This document shows positions 16,729 through 25,503 of a stretch of DNA of 64,000 bases, one piece after another. The translations under genes and the position numbers were made by a program. The notes under the pieces were generated by a model. It made no database searches. It was given only the letters and a program-made list of their open reading frames with translations, and was not told the origin of the DNA. Each line of letters starts with the position of its first letter. Positions within the stretch are counted from its first letter, which is position 1. The stretch is taken from the NCBI GenBank assembly GCA_900766925.1, contig CAAFXG010000389.1, positions 1-64,000 on the forward strand, in the 5' to 3' direction. This DNA is from Lachnospiraceae bacterium. Lineage in GTDB: Bacteria; Bacillota; Clostridia; Lachnospirales; Lachnospiraceae.

Positions 16729-16912
16729 GTATTATGGAATATATATACCTTGTAATTATAACATATTTATCGGTATATGGCCTTATAAAAATTATATAAC
16801 AGTGTATGATTGTTAAGATAATTCAATGATTATCAATCAATGAAAAAAATATGTGGTTGTATACTGTGATTTTTCTTGAATTTTTGACTATACAAATTTA
16901 CTAAAAAATGCG

Positions 16913-17938
16913 TTATTTAGTAGTGTCTCTCCGTACCAAAATAGGAGTGATTTTCTTATGAATAATTTCTGTTTGTGGTGTTGGTCTTCTTTTTTTTCGT
17001 TCGTTCATTTGTGATACAAGAAGCTCCATAGCTTCATAGGCGATTTTGTCAATTTGCTGTCCAACAGTACTTATCGGAATAATTGCTTCTGATGCAATTG
17101 GCGAATCATCAAATCCTACGATACGGTATTCATCAGGAAGGGAACCGTATTCACGCATAAGAAGATTGATAAGAATGTTTGCATGGGTGTCATTTGCCAT
17201 AAAGATTCCTTTTCGCATATTCGGATATTTCTTTTTGATAGAAAAAAACACTTCTTGTATGCGCTCTTTCGATTCATTATAACTATTCCCAAGGTCTACA
17301 AGGAGCAGTTCATGAGGAATGTTATGTTGCTTACAAATATCACAAAATCCTTTAATTCGGCCGTAGGCTGGAATATTTTCCGGAACATTTGAATTAACAT
17401 GGATTAGGACATCACAGTTATTTTTAATCAGGAGGCTGGTGGCTTGGACAGCTCCCATGTAGTTATCTGTATTTATGCTGTTTACATATTTATCTTCGCG
17501 CTCAATGGTGACAATGGGTACATTAAAGGAAGCTAATTCTTGTGATGGAATAGTGTGACTTAAGACAATGAGTCCTTCTATTTTATAGGCAAGTAATTCT
17601 TGAAGATATTTCCGTTCTGTTTCTTCGGCACCCGTTCCGACAAAAACAAGGAATTTATAGCCAAAAGTTTCGTAAGTTGCCAGAATCTGGTTAAGCATTT
17701 CAGAATAATAGTGTAAAAATAAGTTTGGAAGTAAAATGCCAACAAATTCACTTTTACCATTTGCCAAAACTTTGGCAAGCTTATTTTCCTGATAGTTTAG
17801 ATCTATAAGTGCCTGTGCAATGATTTCCTGATTCTTTAAGGTGAGAGAATCAGGATTGTTAAAATATCGTGAAATTGTGGTCTTTGAAAAATTAGTATAT
17901 TTTGCAATATCATTAAAAGTTACTTTTTTATTTTCCAT
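16913..17938 (-). CDS. LacI-family transcriptional repressor of the fructosyl-sugar operon
   Basis: This 341-residue regulator has a LacI-type helix-turn-helix at the N-terminus (VTFNDIAKYTNFSKTTISRY, residues 5-24), the hinge helix LAKVLANGKSEFVG near 56-69, and a periplasmic-binding-like effector domain (IVTIEREDKY, FMANDTHANI, RIVGFDDSPIASEAIIP). It probably binds the GTAACCGGTTAC palindromes in front of the divergently transcribed transporter operon and releases them when an internal sugar is present. The start is ATG 17938; the leader contains the dispersed palindromes near 17951-18043. The effector is not deducible; sucrose, fructose or a phosphate ester is likely from context. Confidence 0.93.
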   Translation of the reverse strand: MENKKVTFNDIAKYTNFSKTTISRYFNNPDSLTLKNQEIIAQALIDLNYQENKLAKVLANGKSEFVGILLPNLFLHYYSEMLNQILATYETFGYKFLVFVGTGAEETERKYLQELLAYKIEGLIVLSHTIPSQELASFNVPIVTIEREDKYVNSINTDNYMGAVQATSLLIKNNCDVLIHVNSNVPENIPAYGRIKGFCDICKQHNIPHELLLVDLGNSYNESKERIQEVFFSIKKKYPNMRKGIFMANDTHANILINLLMREYGSLPDEYRIVGFDDSPIASEAIIPISTVGQQIDKIAYEAMELLVSQMNERKKRRPTPQTEIIHKKITPILVRRDTTK

Positions 17939-17950
17939 TATTAATACCTC

Positions 17951-18004
17951 ACTCGTATAATATGTATTGACTCGATTGATTTCATCAATCGGGTCCTGTC
18001 GTCG
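17951..18004 (-). repeat. Dispersed palindromic repeat, 54-nt copy A2
   Basis: Read on the minus strand this is nearly identical (about 50 of 54) to 53431-53484. It contains GATTGAT-GAA-ATCAATC and a conserved flank CGAGTCAATACA followed by ATTATAC. In both places it ends within about 15 nt of a start codon. Confidence 0.8.
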
Positions 18005-18043
18005 GAATCATGCATAATTATGAACTTCGTTCATAATGGTTCC
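18004..18043 (-). repeat. Dispersed GAA-loop palindrome, copy A1
   Basis: On the minus strand it begins GGAACCATTATGAAC, has the GAA loop and ends with GATTCC, matching 11073-11112 with compensatory changes in the outer stem. It adjoins copy A2, so two modules of the repeat family sit in tandem here. Confidence 0.8.
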
Positions 18044-18132
18044 TCCTCGGAACCTTAGCAAACTAATATAAAAATAGCATATCTTTAGTATAGCAACTAT
18101 AATCATAAAAAACAATCAAAAAATAACTGGTA

Positions 18133-18149
18133 AAGTAACCGGTTATTTT
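18133..18149. promoter_or_regulatory. LacI-family operator O1
   Basis: AAAGTAACCGGTTATTT is a CCGG-centred palindrome matching the pair downstream of the promoter. It lies 17 bp upstream of the -35 element, suiting looped or cooperative repression. A partial half-site, AACTGGT, precedes it. Confidence 0.7.
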
Positions 18150-18165
18150 TTTTGAATTTTGAGGA

Positions 18166-18194
18166 TTGACAAATACCTAAAACAAATGTATTAT
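18166..18194 (+). promoter_or_regulatory. Promoter of the fructosyl-sugar operon
   Basis: TTGACA at 18166-18171 and TATTAT at 18189-18194 are spaced by 17 nt, a near-perfect sigma-A promoter. The main operator begins 8 bp after the -10 element. Confidence 0.85.
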
Positions 18195-18201
18195 TAATTC
18201 A

Positions 18202-18232
18202 AAAGTAACCGGTTACTTTACCGGTTACAAAT
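18202..18232. promoter_or_regulatory. Overlapping LacI-family operators O2 and O3
   Basis: AAAGTAACCGGTTACTTT at 18202-18219 is a perfect palindrome centred on CCGG. TTTACCGGTTACAAA follows directly, sharing the TTT. Both cover the expected transcription start, so binding would block initiation. Confidence 0.8.
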
Positions 18233-18282
18233 TAATTAAAAACCAGAGAATGTGATATGGCGTTAGGAAAGGAGAAGGTATT

Positions 18283-19605
18283 ATGAAAAAACGCACAATA
18301 GCTTTTTTGATGGTGGTATTAGCTGCAATTTCTATGACCGGATGTCAGAAAAGCATACCAAAGCCGGGGAGTATCTCAGGATATGATGATGGAGAGCGAT
18401 ATTTATCTATATGGGTGCATTCTATTGAAGATACGGAAGAAGGTAGGTGTTACAGAGAAGCGATAGATTCTTTTAATGAGGCTTATAATGGACAATATTT
18501 TGCTGACATTGAATTTATTCCTCGAAATGACAGTGGAGGAGGATATTCAGATAAGATTAATGCATCAGTAATGTCGGGCGACCTTCCGGACGTGCTTACG
18601 GTAGACGGACCCAATATTGCAGCTTATGCGGAGAATGGAATTATCCAGCCATTAGCTGAACTTTCTGAAGATGAGAAAGAAATCTATCTGGAGTCTATTA
18701 TTGAACAGGGAACATATGATAATCAACTGTATGCATTAGGTGCAATGGAATCCAGCGTTGGGTTTTATTATAATAAAGACATTTTGGAGGAAGCAGGAAT
18801 TGAAGTGCCTGATGCAGAACATCCATGGACTTATACAGAGTTTTTGGAAATAGCGGAAAAATTAAAACCTATTTTGGGAGAAAGAAATGGTTATGTGCTT
18901 GATATGACATTTCCGGTAGGAGAAGCAACAATTTATTATTATGCACCATTCTTTTGGTCTAATGGTGGAGAATTAGTAGATGAATCTGGATTGTCAGTTG
19001 ATGGAGTTTTTAATTCAAAATCAAATGTCGAAACGGTTGAATACTTTAAAACTTTGTTGAATAAAGGATATATTTCGAAAGTTCCAATTGATCATTTGTT
19101 TGAAAGCGGAAGGGCTGCTTTTAAGTTCGATGGAGCTTGGGAAGTCAATACAATTTATACCAGTTATCCGGATATTGATCTGGGTGTTGCACCATACATT
19201 GTGGGAGATTATTGGAGTGGAGAACGCTATACACCAACCGGTTCGTGGGCATTTGCGGCATCTTCTAAAACCGAGAATATTGAGGAAGCAACGGAACTCG
19301 TAAAATGGATGAGTGGTGTGGAAAGTGGCAAAAGGTTATGGGAGAAAACAAAATCTTTTCCATCTACTTATGAGGCATATGAAGCTATTTATGCCTTTGC
19401 AACGGACGAGAATTATAAGGCATTATACTATCAATTAAGCACATATGGTCATCCAAGACCTAAAACACCTGCATATCCACAGGTAAGTACATCTTTTCAA
19501 CAAGTATTGGAAAACAGCGTATTAAGTGGAGCTGATTCTAAGGAACAATTGGATAAATCTGTAGAAAGGATTAACGCAAAGTTGAAGCGTTATGTATTAG
19601 AATGA
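18283..19605 (+). CDS. Sugar ABC transporter substrate-binding lipoprotein
   Basis: This 440-residue extracytoplasmic binding protein has a lipoprotein signal peptide whose lipobox is ISMTGC, with the lipidated Cys about residue 21. The mature part has the family 1 solute-binding pattern (VMSGDLPDVLTVDGPNIAAYAENG at about 103-126, GFYYNKDILEEAGIEVP near 164, FKFDGAWEV near 278, PTGSWAFAASSKTEN). It captures the sugar for the two permeases that follow. Given the GH32 enzyme, the substrate is probably sucrose or a short fructo-oligosaccharide. It is the first gene after the operator-promoter region and starts with a good AGGAGAAGG site. Confidence 0.95.
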   Translation: MKKRTIAFLMVVLAAISMTGCQKSIPKPGSISGYDDGERYLSIWVHSIEDTEEGRCYREAIDSFNEAYNGQYFADIEFIPRNDSGGGYSDKINASVMSGDLPDVLTVDGPNIAAYAENGIIQPLAELSEDEKEIYLESIIEQGTYDNQLYALGAMESSVGFYYNKDILEEAGIEVPDAEHPWTYTEFLEIAEKLKPILGERNGYVLDMTFPVGEATIYYYAPFFWSNGGELVDESGLSVDGVFNSKSNVETVEYFKTLLNKGYISKVPIDHLFESGRAAFKFDGAWEVNTIYTSYPDIDLGVAPYIVGDYWSGERYTPTGSWAFAASSKTENIEEATELVKWMSGVESGKRLWEKTKSFPSTYEAYEAIYAFATDENYKALYYQLSTYGHPRPKTPAYPQVSTSFQQVLENSVLSGADSKEQLDKSVERINAKLKRYVLE

Positions 19606-20507
19606 TGAAGAAGAAATCAGATTCTATTTTAGGAATGGCATTTTTTGGACCAGCATTAGTATTACTGACATTGTTTCTTTTTTTACCAATGATTTTAACA
19701 TTGATTTTTAGTTTCACAGACTTTTTTGCACTCAACCCAAGTTTGACGCATTTTGTAGGTTTGGAGAACTATTTTCAAGTACTGAAAGATGAGGACTTTA
19801 GACAGGCATTTAGTAACACGATTAAATTTGTTCTCATTATTGTACCATTACAAGGGCTGGGGGCATTAGGACTTGCCTTACTGATTAATAAAGTAACTCG
19901 TTGCAAAACTTATTTTAAAGTTGCATTTTTCATTCCTGTTGTAATGTCATTAGCGGTTGTTTCTACTCTTTGGGTACAGATTTACAGTCCGGAAGGAATT
20001 TTGAATTCTCTTCTTGCAAATTTTGGAATCGACGCACAGCCATTTATTAATAGTGCATCACAAGCATTGCCATCAATTGCCATTATGAGTGCGTGGCAAG
20101 GTGTTGGGTATCAGATGATAATTTTTTTAGGTGGTTTGCAGGCTATTAACCCAGCACTTTACGAAGCAGCAGAAATGGATCATGCAAGTGGCTGGCAGAA
20201 ATTTAAAGATATTACCTTGCCAGAATTAAAACCTCTTTGTATCTTTGTGTTTATTACGATAACCATTGGGGCATTTCGAATGTTGGTACAGCCGATGGTT
20301 ATGACTGGCGGAGGACCTTCTCATTCGACATACACAATGGTGTACGATATTTATGAAACGGGTACTGTAAACTGGGAAATAGGTCTTGCATCAACAATGG
20401 CGATTGTGTTTGCATTTTTTGTCATGATTTTGACGGTAATTCAAACTATTCTTACAAGAGATAAGGAGGGAAAAAAGCATGTTAACAAAAAAGCAAAAGC
20501 GAATTAA
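19602..20507 (+). CDS. Sugar ABC transporter permease (MalF-type)
   Basis: This 301-residue membrane protein has about six helices and the cytoplasmic EAA loop (YEAAEMDHASGWQKFKDITLPELKP, near residues 187-211) that docks to the ATPase. The ATG at 19602 overlaps the preceding stop (ATGA), indicating translational coupling; ATG 19605 is equally possible. It is one half of the heteromeric CUT1-type channel. Confidence 0.95.
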   Translation: MMKKKSDSILGMAFFGPALVLLTLFLFLPMILTLIFSFTDFFALNPSLTHFVGLENYFQVLKDEDFRQAFSNTIKFVLIIVPLQGLGALGLALLINKVTRCKTYFKVAFFIPVVMSLAVVSTLWVQIYSPEGILNSLLANFGIDAQPFINSASQALPSIAIMSAWQGVGYQMIIFLGGLQAINPALYEAAEMDHASGWQKFKDITLPELKPLCIFVFITITIGAFRMLVQPMVMTGGGPSHSTYTMVYDIYETGTVNWEIGLASTMAIVFAFFVMILTVIQTILTRDKEGKKHVNKKAKAN

Positions 20508-21330
20508 TTGGATACTTGTAGCGGTTATGATTGTGTTGTCTTTGTTTTTTCTTTTTCCGGTTATCTGGATGCTTGCCAATTCGTTTAAGACAGATGCGGC
20601 AATTACAAGTGATATGAACTCTTTGGCGGCATTTGTTCCACCGGCATTAAATGGTAATTTTTTAGACAATTATATTACTATTTTGACTAATACAAACTTT
20701 ATAAGATATATGGTAAACACTTTGTTTTATGCGGCTGTTCTGATCGTGCTTGGTGTAATCGTGAATGGTTTGGCGGGGTACGCATTGGCTAAAATTAACT
20801 TTCCATTTAAGGAACGTTGGCTGATGATTATTATGCTGTTAATGATTGTGCCGATGGAAACGATTATCACGATACATTTTCTGTTCATTGCAAAGTTAGG
20901 ATTATTAAATTCCATTATCGGATATGTGCTGCCAATGATTGTGAATCCATTTAATATTTTTCTGTTCCGACAGGTATTTGTCAGTCTGCCGGATGATGTA
21001 TATGAGGCGGCACAGCTGGATTTTTGCAGCCCTATCAAATACTTTTTTACCATGGTACTGCCAATGTCGAAAAGTGTTGTTGCAACGGTCAGCGTATTTA
21101 CCTTTTTGAATGTATGGAATGATTATCTTTGGCCATCATTGGTGTTTACATCCAGTGACCTGCTCACTGCCCAAATTGGTTTAAATGCCATTACTTCAAA
21201 TGAAAATACTACGATGGGGCAGACACTGGCAGTTATAACATTAGTTACTATTCCGGTCATTATTATTTACGCATTGTTCTCAAAACAGATTGTGGAAGGT
21301 GTTGTATCCACAGGTTCAAAGGAGGGTTAA
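20479..21330 (+). CDS. Sugar ABC transporter permease (MalG-type)
   Basis: This 283-residue membrane protein is the second CUT1 permease. It has six predicted helices and the EAA loop (YEAAQLDFCSPIKYFFTMVLPMSK, near 175-198), and ends FSKQIVEGVVSTGSKEG, typical of MalG-type proteins. It starts inside the end of the preceding permease gene (29-bp overlap) after GGAGGG. Confidence 0.95.
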   Translation: MLTKKQKRINWILVAVMIVLSLFFLFPVIWMLANSFKTDAAITSDMNSLAAFVPPALNGNFLDNYITILTNTNFIRYMVNTLFYAAVLIVLGVIVNGLAGYALAKINFPFKERWLMIIMLLMIVPMETIITIHFLFIAKLGLLNSIIGYVLPMIVNPFNIFLFRQVFVSLPDDVYEAAQLDFCSPIKYFFTMVLPMSKSVVATVSVFTFLNVWNDYLWPSLVFTSSDLLTAQIGLNAITSNENTTMGQTLAVITLVTIPVIIIYALFSKQIVEGVVSTGSKEG

Positions 21331-21333
21331 GCT

Positions 21334-22431
21334 ATGAGCTTTGTTGAATTAAAAAATGTATGTAAGCAGTATGCAAATACAGATAAAAAGGCAGTTACTA
21401 ATTTTAATTTGGAAATTGATGAGAAGGAATTCATTGCTTTTGTGGGTCCTTCGGGATGTGGTAAATCCACTACACTTCGTATGATTGCAGGATTTGAGGA
21501 GATTACAAGTGGAGAGTTGTATATTGATGGAAAAAGAATGAATGAGGTGGCACCAAGGGACAGAGGAATTTCTATGGTGTTCCAAAATTATGCATTATAT
21601 CCACATATGACAGTAGAAAAAAATATCGGTTATGGACTTAAAAATATGAAGGTTCCTGCTGCTGAAATTAAGAAAAAAGTGGATTGGGCAATTGATATTT
21701 TAGGATTATCTGAATACCGTTATCGCAAACCGAAAAATTTATCCGGTGGACAAAGACAGAGGGTGGCATTAGGACGTGCTATTGTGAAGGATCAGAAGGT
21801 ATTTCTTATGGATGAACCTCTTTCTAACTTGGATGCAAAACTTCGTGTCAGCATGAGAAACGAAATTAGTAAGCTACATCGGAGTCTTGGTAGTACAACT
21901 ATATATGTAACCCATGATCAGGTGGAGGCCATGACGATGGCTGACCGAATTGTAATTATGAAGGATGGCATTGTGCAGCAGATTGGGAAACCAATGGAGT
22001 TATATGATCACCCCGTAAATAAGTTTGTTGCAGGTTTTATTGGTTCACCTCAAATGAATTTCTTTGATGTCACAGTAGACGGTAGCCAGATAATATTCTC
22101 GGATGGCAATAGAATACAGGTTACAGATGAAATGGCGGAGAAACTAAAAAATCACAACCATAAAATGATACTTGGAATACGAGGAGAGGATATTAAATTT
22201 GATCCTCAGAATCTGGATGTTTTTAGGGAAAACAAGCTGCAAGCGGTAATTGATAACACAGAAATTATGGGAAATGAGAATAATCTTTACTTTGAATTCG
22301 GTGGAACGACAACTGTAGCGAGAGTATCCAAATATGAGGTGTGTAAAGTGGGAGACGAAGTCGAGTTTGTTTTTGTTCCACATAGAATGCATTTCTTTGA
22401 TAGTGGGACAGAAGAAGCCATTGCGTTGTAG
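21334..22431 (+). CDS. Sugar ABC transporter ATP-binding protein (MsmK/UgpC-type)
   Basis: This 365-residue ATPase powers the import system. It has Walker A GPSGCGKST near residues 38-46, a Q-loop VFQNYALYPHMTV, the signature LSGGQRQRVALGRA near 134-147, Walker B VFLMDEPLSNLD near 152-163 and the switch His in YVTHDQ. The C-terminal OB-type regulatory domain (about 240-365) is typical of CUT1 ATPases. Operons of this type often lack a dedicated ATPase and share one, so its presence inside the operon suggests a self-contained system. Confidence 0.96.
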   Translation: MSFVELKNVCKQYANTDKKAVTNFNLEIDEKEFIAFVGPSGCGKSTTLRMIAGFEEITSGELYIDGKRMNEVAPRDRGISMVFQNYALYPHMTVEKNIGYGLKNMKVPAAEIKKKVDWAIDILGLSEYRYRKPKNLSGGQRQRVALGRAIVKDQKVFLMDEPLSNLDAKLRVSMRNEISKLHRSLGSTTIYVTHDQVEAMTMADRIVIMKDGIVQQIGKPMELYDHPVNKFVAGFIGSPQMNFFDVTVDGSQIIFSDGNRIQVTDEMAEKLKNHNHKMILGIRGEDIKFDPQNLDVFRENKLQAVIDNTEIMGNENNLYFEFGGTTTVARVSKYEVCKVGDEVEFVFVPHRMHFFDSGTEEAIAL

Positions 22432-22445
22432 GAAGGAGCGGTTTT

Positions 22446-23900
22446 ATGGATAAGCTGGAAAAGTCAAATGAATATATCAGGTCAAATCGCGTGCCAAAAG
22501 AAGAAATGCCGATTTTTCATGTTTCCCCTTTATGTGGATGGATAAATGATCCAAATGGATTTTCCATATATCAGAATAAGGTACATTTGTTTTATCAATA
22601 TCATCCTTATAGTGAGGTGTGGGGGCCTATGCACTGGGGGCATTGTGTAACCGAAGACTTTATCAAATGGGAAGACATGCCCATTGCATTAGCACCCGAT
22701 CAGTCTTATGATGAAGCAGGATGCTTTTCCGGTTCCGGAATAGAAACAAAAGAAGGGCACCTGTTGGTTTACACAGGTGTTATGGAAAAGGAGCATAATG
22801 GGGTAAAAAAAACATATCAAAATCAGTGTCTTGCAACTGGAAATGGTGTATCTTACAAAAAGGCAGAACATAATCCAGTGGTGATCGGAGATATGTTGCC
22901 TGATAATTTCAGCAGAGAACATTTCAGAGACCCGAAAATCTGGAAAGAGGCGGATGGATACTATATGGTGGTTGGAAATAAGACCGAGGATGGGATTCCG
23001 CAGGTGGTATTATTTCATTCTGACGATTTGAGAGAGTGGCATTATGTGTCTGTACTGGCAAGGGACAGAGAGGGAAAACTTGGAGTTATGTGGGAATGTC
23101 CTGACTTTTTCTGTTTAGATGGAAAATATGTGCTAATTGCATCTCCACAGGATATGTGTGCAGACGAAGAATTTCACAATGGAAATAATGCGGTGTACTT
23201 TTTGGGTGAATATGACCGTAACAATCATGAGTTTGATTATCAGCAGGTATATTCATTAGATGATGGTCTGGATTTTTATGCACCACAGACCATGCTGGCA
23301 CCGGATGGAAGACGTATAATGATTGCATGGATGCAGTCATGGGATTCTAATATCCGTCCGGCTGGGCAAAAATGGTCAGGTATGATGACACTGCCAAGAG
23401 AGCTGAAAATAGAAAATGGAAAATTATATCAGAGTCCTGTACGTGATATAGAAAAGTATTATATCAATCCTGTTCGCTATGATAACAAAGAGATTTGTGG
23501 CAAATGTCAGCTGCAAGAAGTGAGAGGTCGTGTATTGGATTTGACTGTGGAAATTTTAGATGGCGATTATAAGGAGTTTACCATTCACTTTGCCCAAAAT
23601 GAACATTTCAATACAAGTCTGACACATTTTAAGGAAAAGAATATGTTAGAAATTGACCGGACATATTCCGGTATGGTTCGTGACGCGATGGCTCAAAGGA
23701 GAGTAAAAGTGAAAAATCCAAAAGAAAATTTAAAGTTTAGGCTGATTTTGGATAAATATTCTGCAGAAGTGTTTGTAAATGATGGTGAGCAGGTTCTTAG
23801 TATAACATTTTATACACCACTGGAAGCGGAAGGAATCAGTTTTGAATGTGATGGAATAGCGGTAACGACAATTCAGAAATATATAATTTCTGTTGGTTAG
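22446..23900 (+). CDS. GH32 beta-fructofuranosidase (sucrose / sucrose-6-phosphate hydrolase family)
   Basis: This 484-residue GH32 enzyme hydrolyses beta-fructosyl bonds. The catalytic triad is visible: nucleophile Asp about 35 in GWINDPNGF, RDP about 161-163 in HFRDPKIW, and acid/base Glu about 217 in WECPDFF. A five-blade propeller covers about residues 25-330 and a C-terminal beta-sandwich follows. There is no signal peptide, so it acts in the cytoplasm on imported sugar. Import here is by ABC transporter and not by PTS, so the substrate is probably unphosphorylated sucrose or a short fructo-oligosaccharide. The exact specificity is not readable from sequence. Confidence 0.96.
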   Translation: MDKLEKSNEYIRSNRVPKEEMPIFHVSPLCGWINDPNGFSIYQNKVHLFYQYHPYSEVWGPMHWGHCVTEDFIKWEDMPIALAPDQSYDEAGCFSGSGIETKEGHLLVYTGVMEKEHNGVKKTYQNQCLATGNGVSYKKAEHNPVVIGDMLPDNFSREHFRDPKIWKEADGYYMVVGNKTEDGIPQVVLFHSDDLREWHYVSVLARDREGKLGVMWECPDFFCLDGKYVLIASPQDMCADEEFHNGNNAVYFLGEYDRNNHEFDYQQVYSLDDGLDFYAPQTMLAPDGRRIMIAWMQSWDSNIRPAGQKWSGMMTLPRELKIENGKLYQSPVRDIEKYYINPVRYDNKEICGKCQLQEVRGRVLDLTVEILDGDYKEFTIHFAQNEHFNTSLTHFKEKNMLEIDRTYSGMVRDAMAQRRVKVKNPKENLKFRLILDKYSAEVFVNDGEQVLSITFYTPLEAEGISFECDGIAVTTIQKYIISVG

Positions 23901-23909
23901 GAGGCTCCT

Positions 23910-24878
23910 ATGAAGAAATTTGATGTGGTAGCAATGGGAGAGTTGCTGGTTGATTTTACGGAAAACGGAATAAGTGAACAGGGAAATCCTGTTTTGGAAG
24001 CAAATCCGGGTGGAGCTCCCTGCAATGTGCTTTCCATGCTGCAAAGGCTTGGAAAAAAGACTGCCTTTATTGGTAAAGTAGGTCAGGATGCATTTGGTAA
24101 GATGCTGATAGATGTGGTTAGAGAGCAGGGAATCAATGCAGATAATTTATTGGTTGATGAAGCGGTTCCTACAACGCTGGCATTTGTCCATACAAAAAAA
24201 GATGGTGATCGCAGCTTTTCCTTCTATCGTAATCCGGGTGCGGATATGATGCTGCGGTGGAATGAGATTGATGAGGAATTGCTTGGGGATACCAAAATAT
24301 TTCATTTTGGCACTTTGTCAATGACAGATGAGCAGATTGCAGATACAACAAAAAGGGCAGTACAAAAAGCGAAAAAAGATGGGGCTATTATTTCCTTTGA
24401 CCCGAATCTGCGTCCGCCCCTGTGGAAGAATTTGGAAAATGCAAAATGTCAGATATGGTACGGGATTAGTCAATGTGACATTCTAAAAATATCGGATGAT
24501 GAAATTGCTTTTTTAACAGAAACAACGGATATTGATACTGGTGTTGCAGAAATATTGAAGAAGTTTAGCCCTACTCTTATTTGTGCAACAATGGGTAAAC
24601 ATGGAAGTAAGGCTTATTACAATGGGAAAAGTGTTTTCTGCAATCCGTTTTTGCGTGAGGATACGATTGAAACAACTGGAGCTGGAGATACTTTCACGGC
24701 ATGTGTATTAAATGCAGTTTTAGAAAAAGGAATGGAGGCAATGACAGAGGGTGATTTACTGGAAATGCTGGAATTTGCCAATGCGGCTTCATCTATTATT
24801 ACGACTCGTAAGGGAGCCCTGAAGGTAATGCCGCAGAAACAGGAAATCATTGCATTTATGAAGGATAGGAAGGAGTGA
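23910..24878 (+). CDS. Fructokinase (PfkB family)
   Basis: This 322-residue ribokinase-fold sugar kinase has MGELLVDFTENG at the N-terminus, the substrate-binding NPGGAPCNVLSML near residues 32-44 and the DPNLRPPLW motif near 166-174. The anion-hole and catalytic signature ETTGAGDTFTACVL lies near 253-266. It would convert fructose released by the upstream fructosidase to fructose 6-phosphate. It starts with ATG 23910 after TTAGGAGG. Confidence 0.95.
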   Translation: MKKFDVVAMGELLVDFTENGISEQGNPVLEANPGGAPCNVLSMLQRLGKKTAFIGKVGQDAFGKMLIDVVREQGINADNLLVDEAVPTTLAFVHTKKDGDRSFSFYRNPGADMMLRWNEIDEELLGDTKIFHFGTLSMTDEQIADTTKRAVQKAKKDGAIISFDPNLRPPLWKNLENAKCQIWYGISQCDILKISDDEIAFLTETTDIDTGVAEILKKFSPTLICATMGKHGSKAYYNGKSVFCNPFLREDTIETTGAGDTFTACVLNAVLEKGMEAMTEGDLLEMLEFANAASSIITTRKGALKVMPQKQEIIAFMKDRKE

Positions 24879-24883
24879 AGAAT

Positions 24884-25120
24884 ATGCAGGAAGTACAGAT
24901 TTCATTAAGCTCAATTGATGATGTAAAGCAATTTGTCCAAACGCTTACAATGTTTGATGGTGATTTTGAATTGATAAGTGGAAAATATATTGTAGATGCA
25001 AAATCGATTCTGGGATTATTTAGTGTAGACTTATCAAAGCCGGTTGTGTTGAGAATAGATGTTGCAGAAACGAAAAAGGAAGAAGTATTAACAGCAATTT
25101 CTAAGTACAGAGTAAATTGA
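24884..25120 (+). CDS. HPr-like protein lacking the catalytic histidine
   Basis: This 78-residue protein has the length and fold pattern of HPr. The regulatory serine region is preserved (DAKSILGLFSVDL, near residues 42-54), like the Ser46 segment of HPr. The His15 motif (GxHARPA) is absent; the equivalent stretch reads SSIDDVKQF. Crh of Bacillus has the same loss of His with retained Ser and acts with CcpA, so this protein may be regulatory and not a phosphocarrier. ATG 24884 is chosen because it lies 8 nt after AAGGAG; GTG 24875 is inside that site. It is the last gene of the sugar operon. Confidence 0.85.
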   Translation: MQEVQISLSSIDDVKQFVQTLTMFDGDFELISGKYIVDAKSILGLFSVDLSKPVVLRIDVAETKKEEVLTAISKYRVN

Positions 25121-25248
25121 TTAATATAAATCATCTATATGGACATAGATGAGGTTAATTACGAAAATATATATAATCATTGCCAATATATTTATATAGC
25201 TTTTACAAAAAATATATAGTTTACTTCTAATTATCTGTAGGTAGGTGT

Positions 25249-25286
25249 GAATGAGGCTGTTGCTTGTGCGACAACCTCATTCTTTG
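25249..25286 (+). terminator. Terminator of the fructosyl-sugar operon
   Basis: GAATGAGG at 25249-25256 pairs with CCTCATTC at 25275-25282. The stem is extended by TGTTGC/GCGACA around a TTGT loop and followed by TTTGCTTT. Confidence 0.75.
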
Positions 25287-25368
25287 CTTTGAAATAAATT
25301 ATTATTTACGAGCTTTTTTTTAGAATCAAACCAAAGATTAAATGAAGGAAATTCAAGTATTTAATTGC

Positions 25369-25397
25369 TTGCGCTTGAACATTAAATGTAATATAAT
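25369..25397 (+). promoter_or_regulatory. Promoter upstream of nnr-alr
   Basis: TTGCGC at 25369-25374 and a perfect TATAAT at 25392-25397 are separated by 17 nt, leaving a leader of about 100 nt before the nnr start. Confidence 0.5.
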
Positions 25398-25503
25398 CAA
25401 TAAATTAGAGACCTTTATGATAAATAAATGGTATATACTGACGATGGCTTTGACGTCGTTGATTTGTTGTAAATATTATATATTATGTGAAAGGGAATTT
25501 GAG

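Larger units (their letters stand above)
17939..18282. other. 344-bp divergent intergenic region with repeats, operators and promoter
   Basis: The half next to the repressor gene (17951-18043) contains two dispersed palindromes on the minus strand. The half next to the transporter genes holds a consensus promoter and three operator palindromes. The stretch 18060-18120 is AT-rich and shows nothing recognisable. No coding potential is seen in the region. Confidence 0.8.
25121..25503 (+). other. 383-bp intergenic region between the sugar operon and nnr
   Basis: It contains a short hairpin (CATCTAT/ATAGATG) near 25130-25153, the terminator at 25249-25286 and the promoter at 25369-25397. An open frame extending upstream of nnr through this region has no ribosome binding site and unrelated composition, so I see no gene here. 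Confidence 0.7.

Noticed and set aside
18060..18120. Riboswitch or T-box leader in the sugar locus
   Set aside because: I saw only AT-rich sequence here; no T-box, specifier or known riboswitch core could be recognised in this or other leaders of the window.
25342..25503. Coding extension upstream of nnr
   Set aside because: The frame is open by chance; it contains the promoter-like TATAAT, has no ribosome binding site and does not resemble YjeF proteins.
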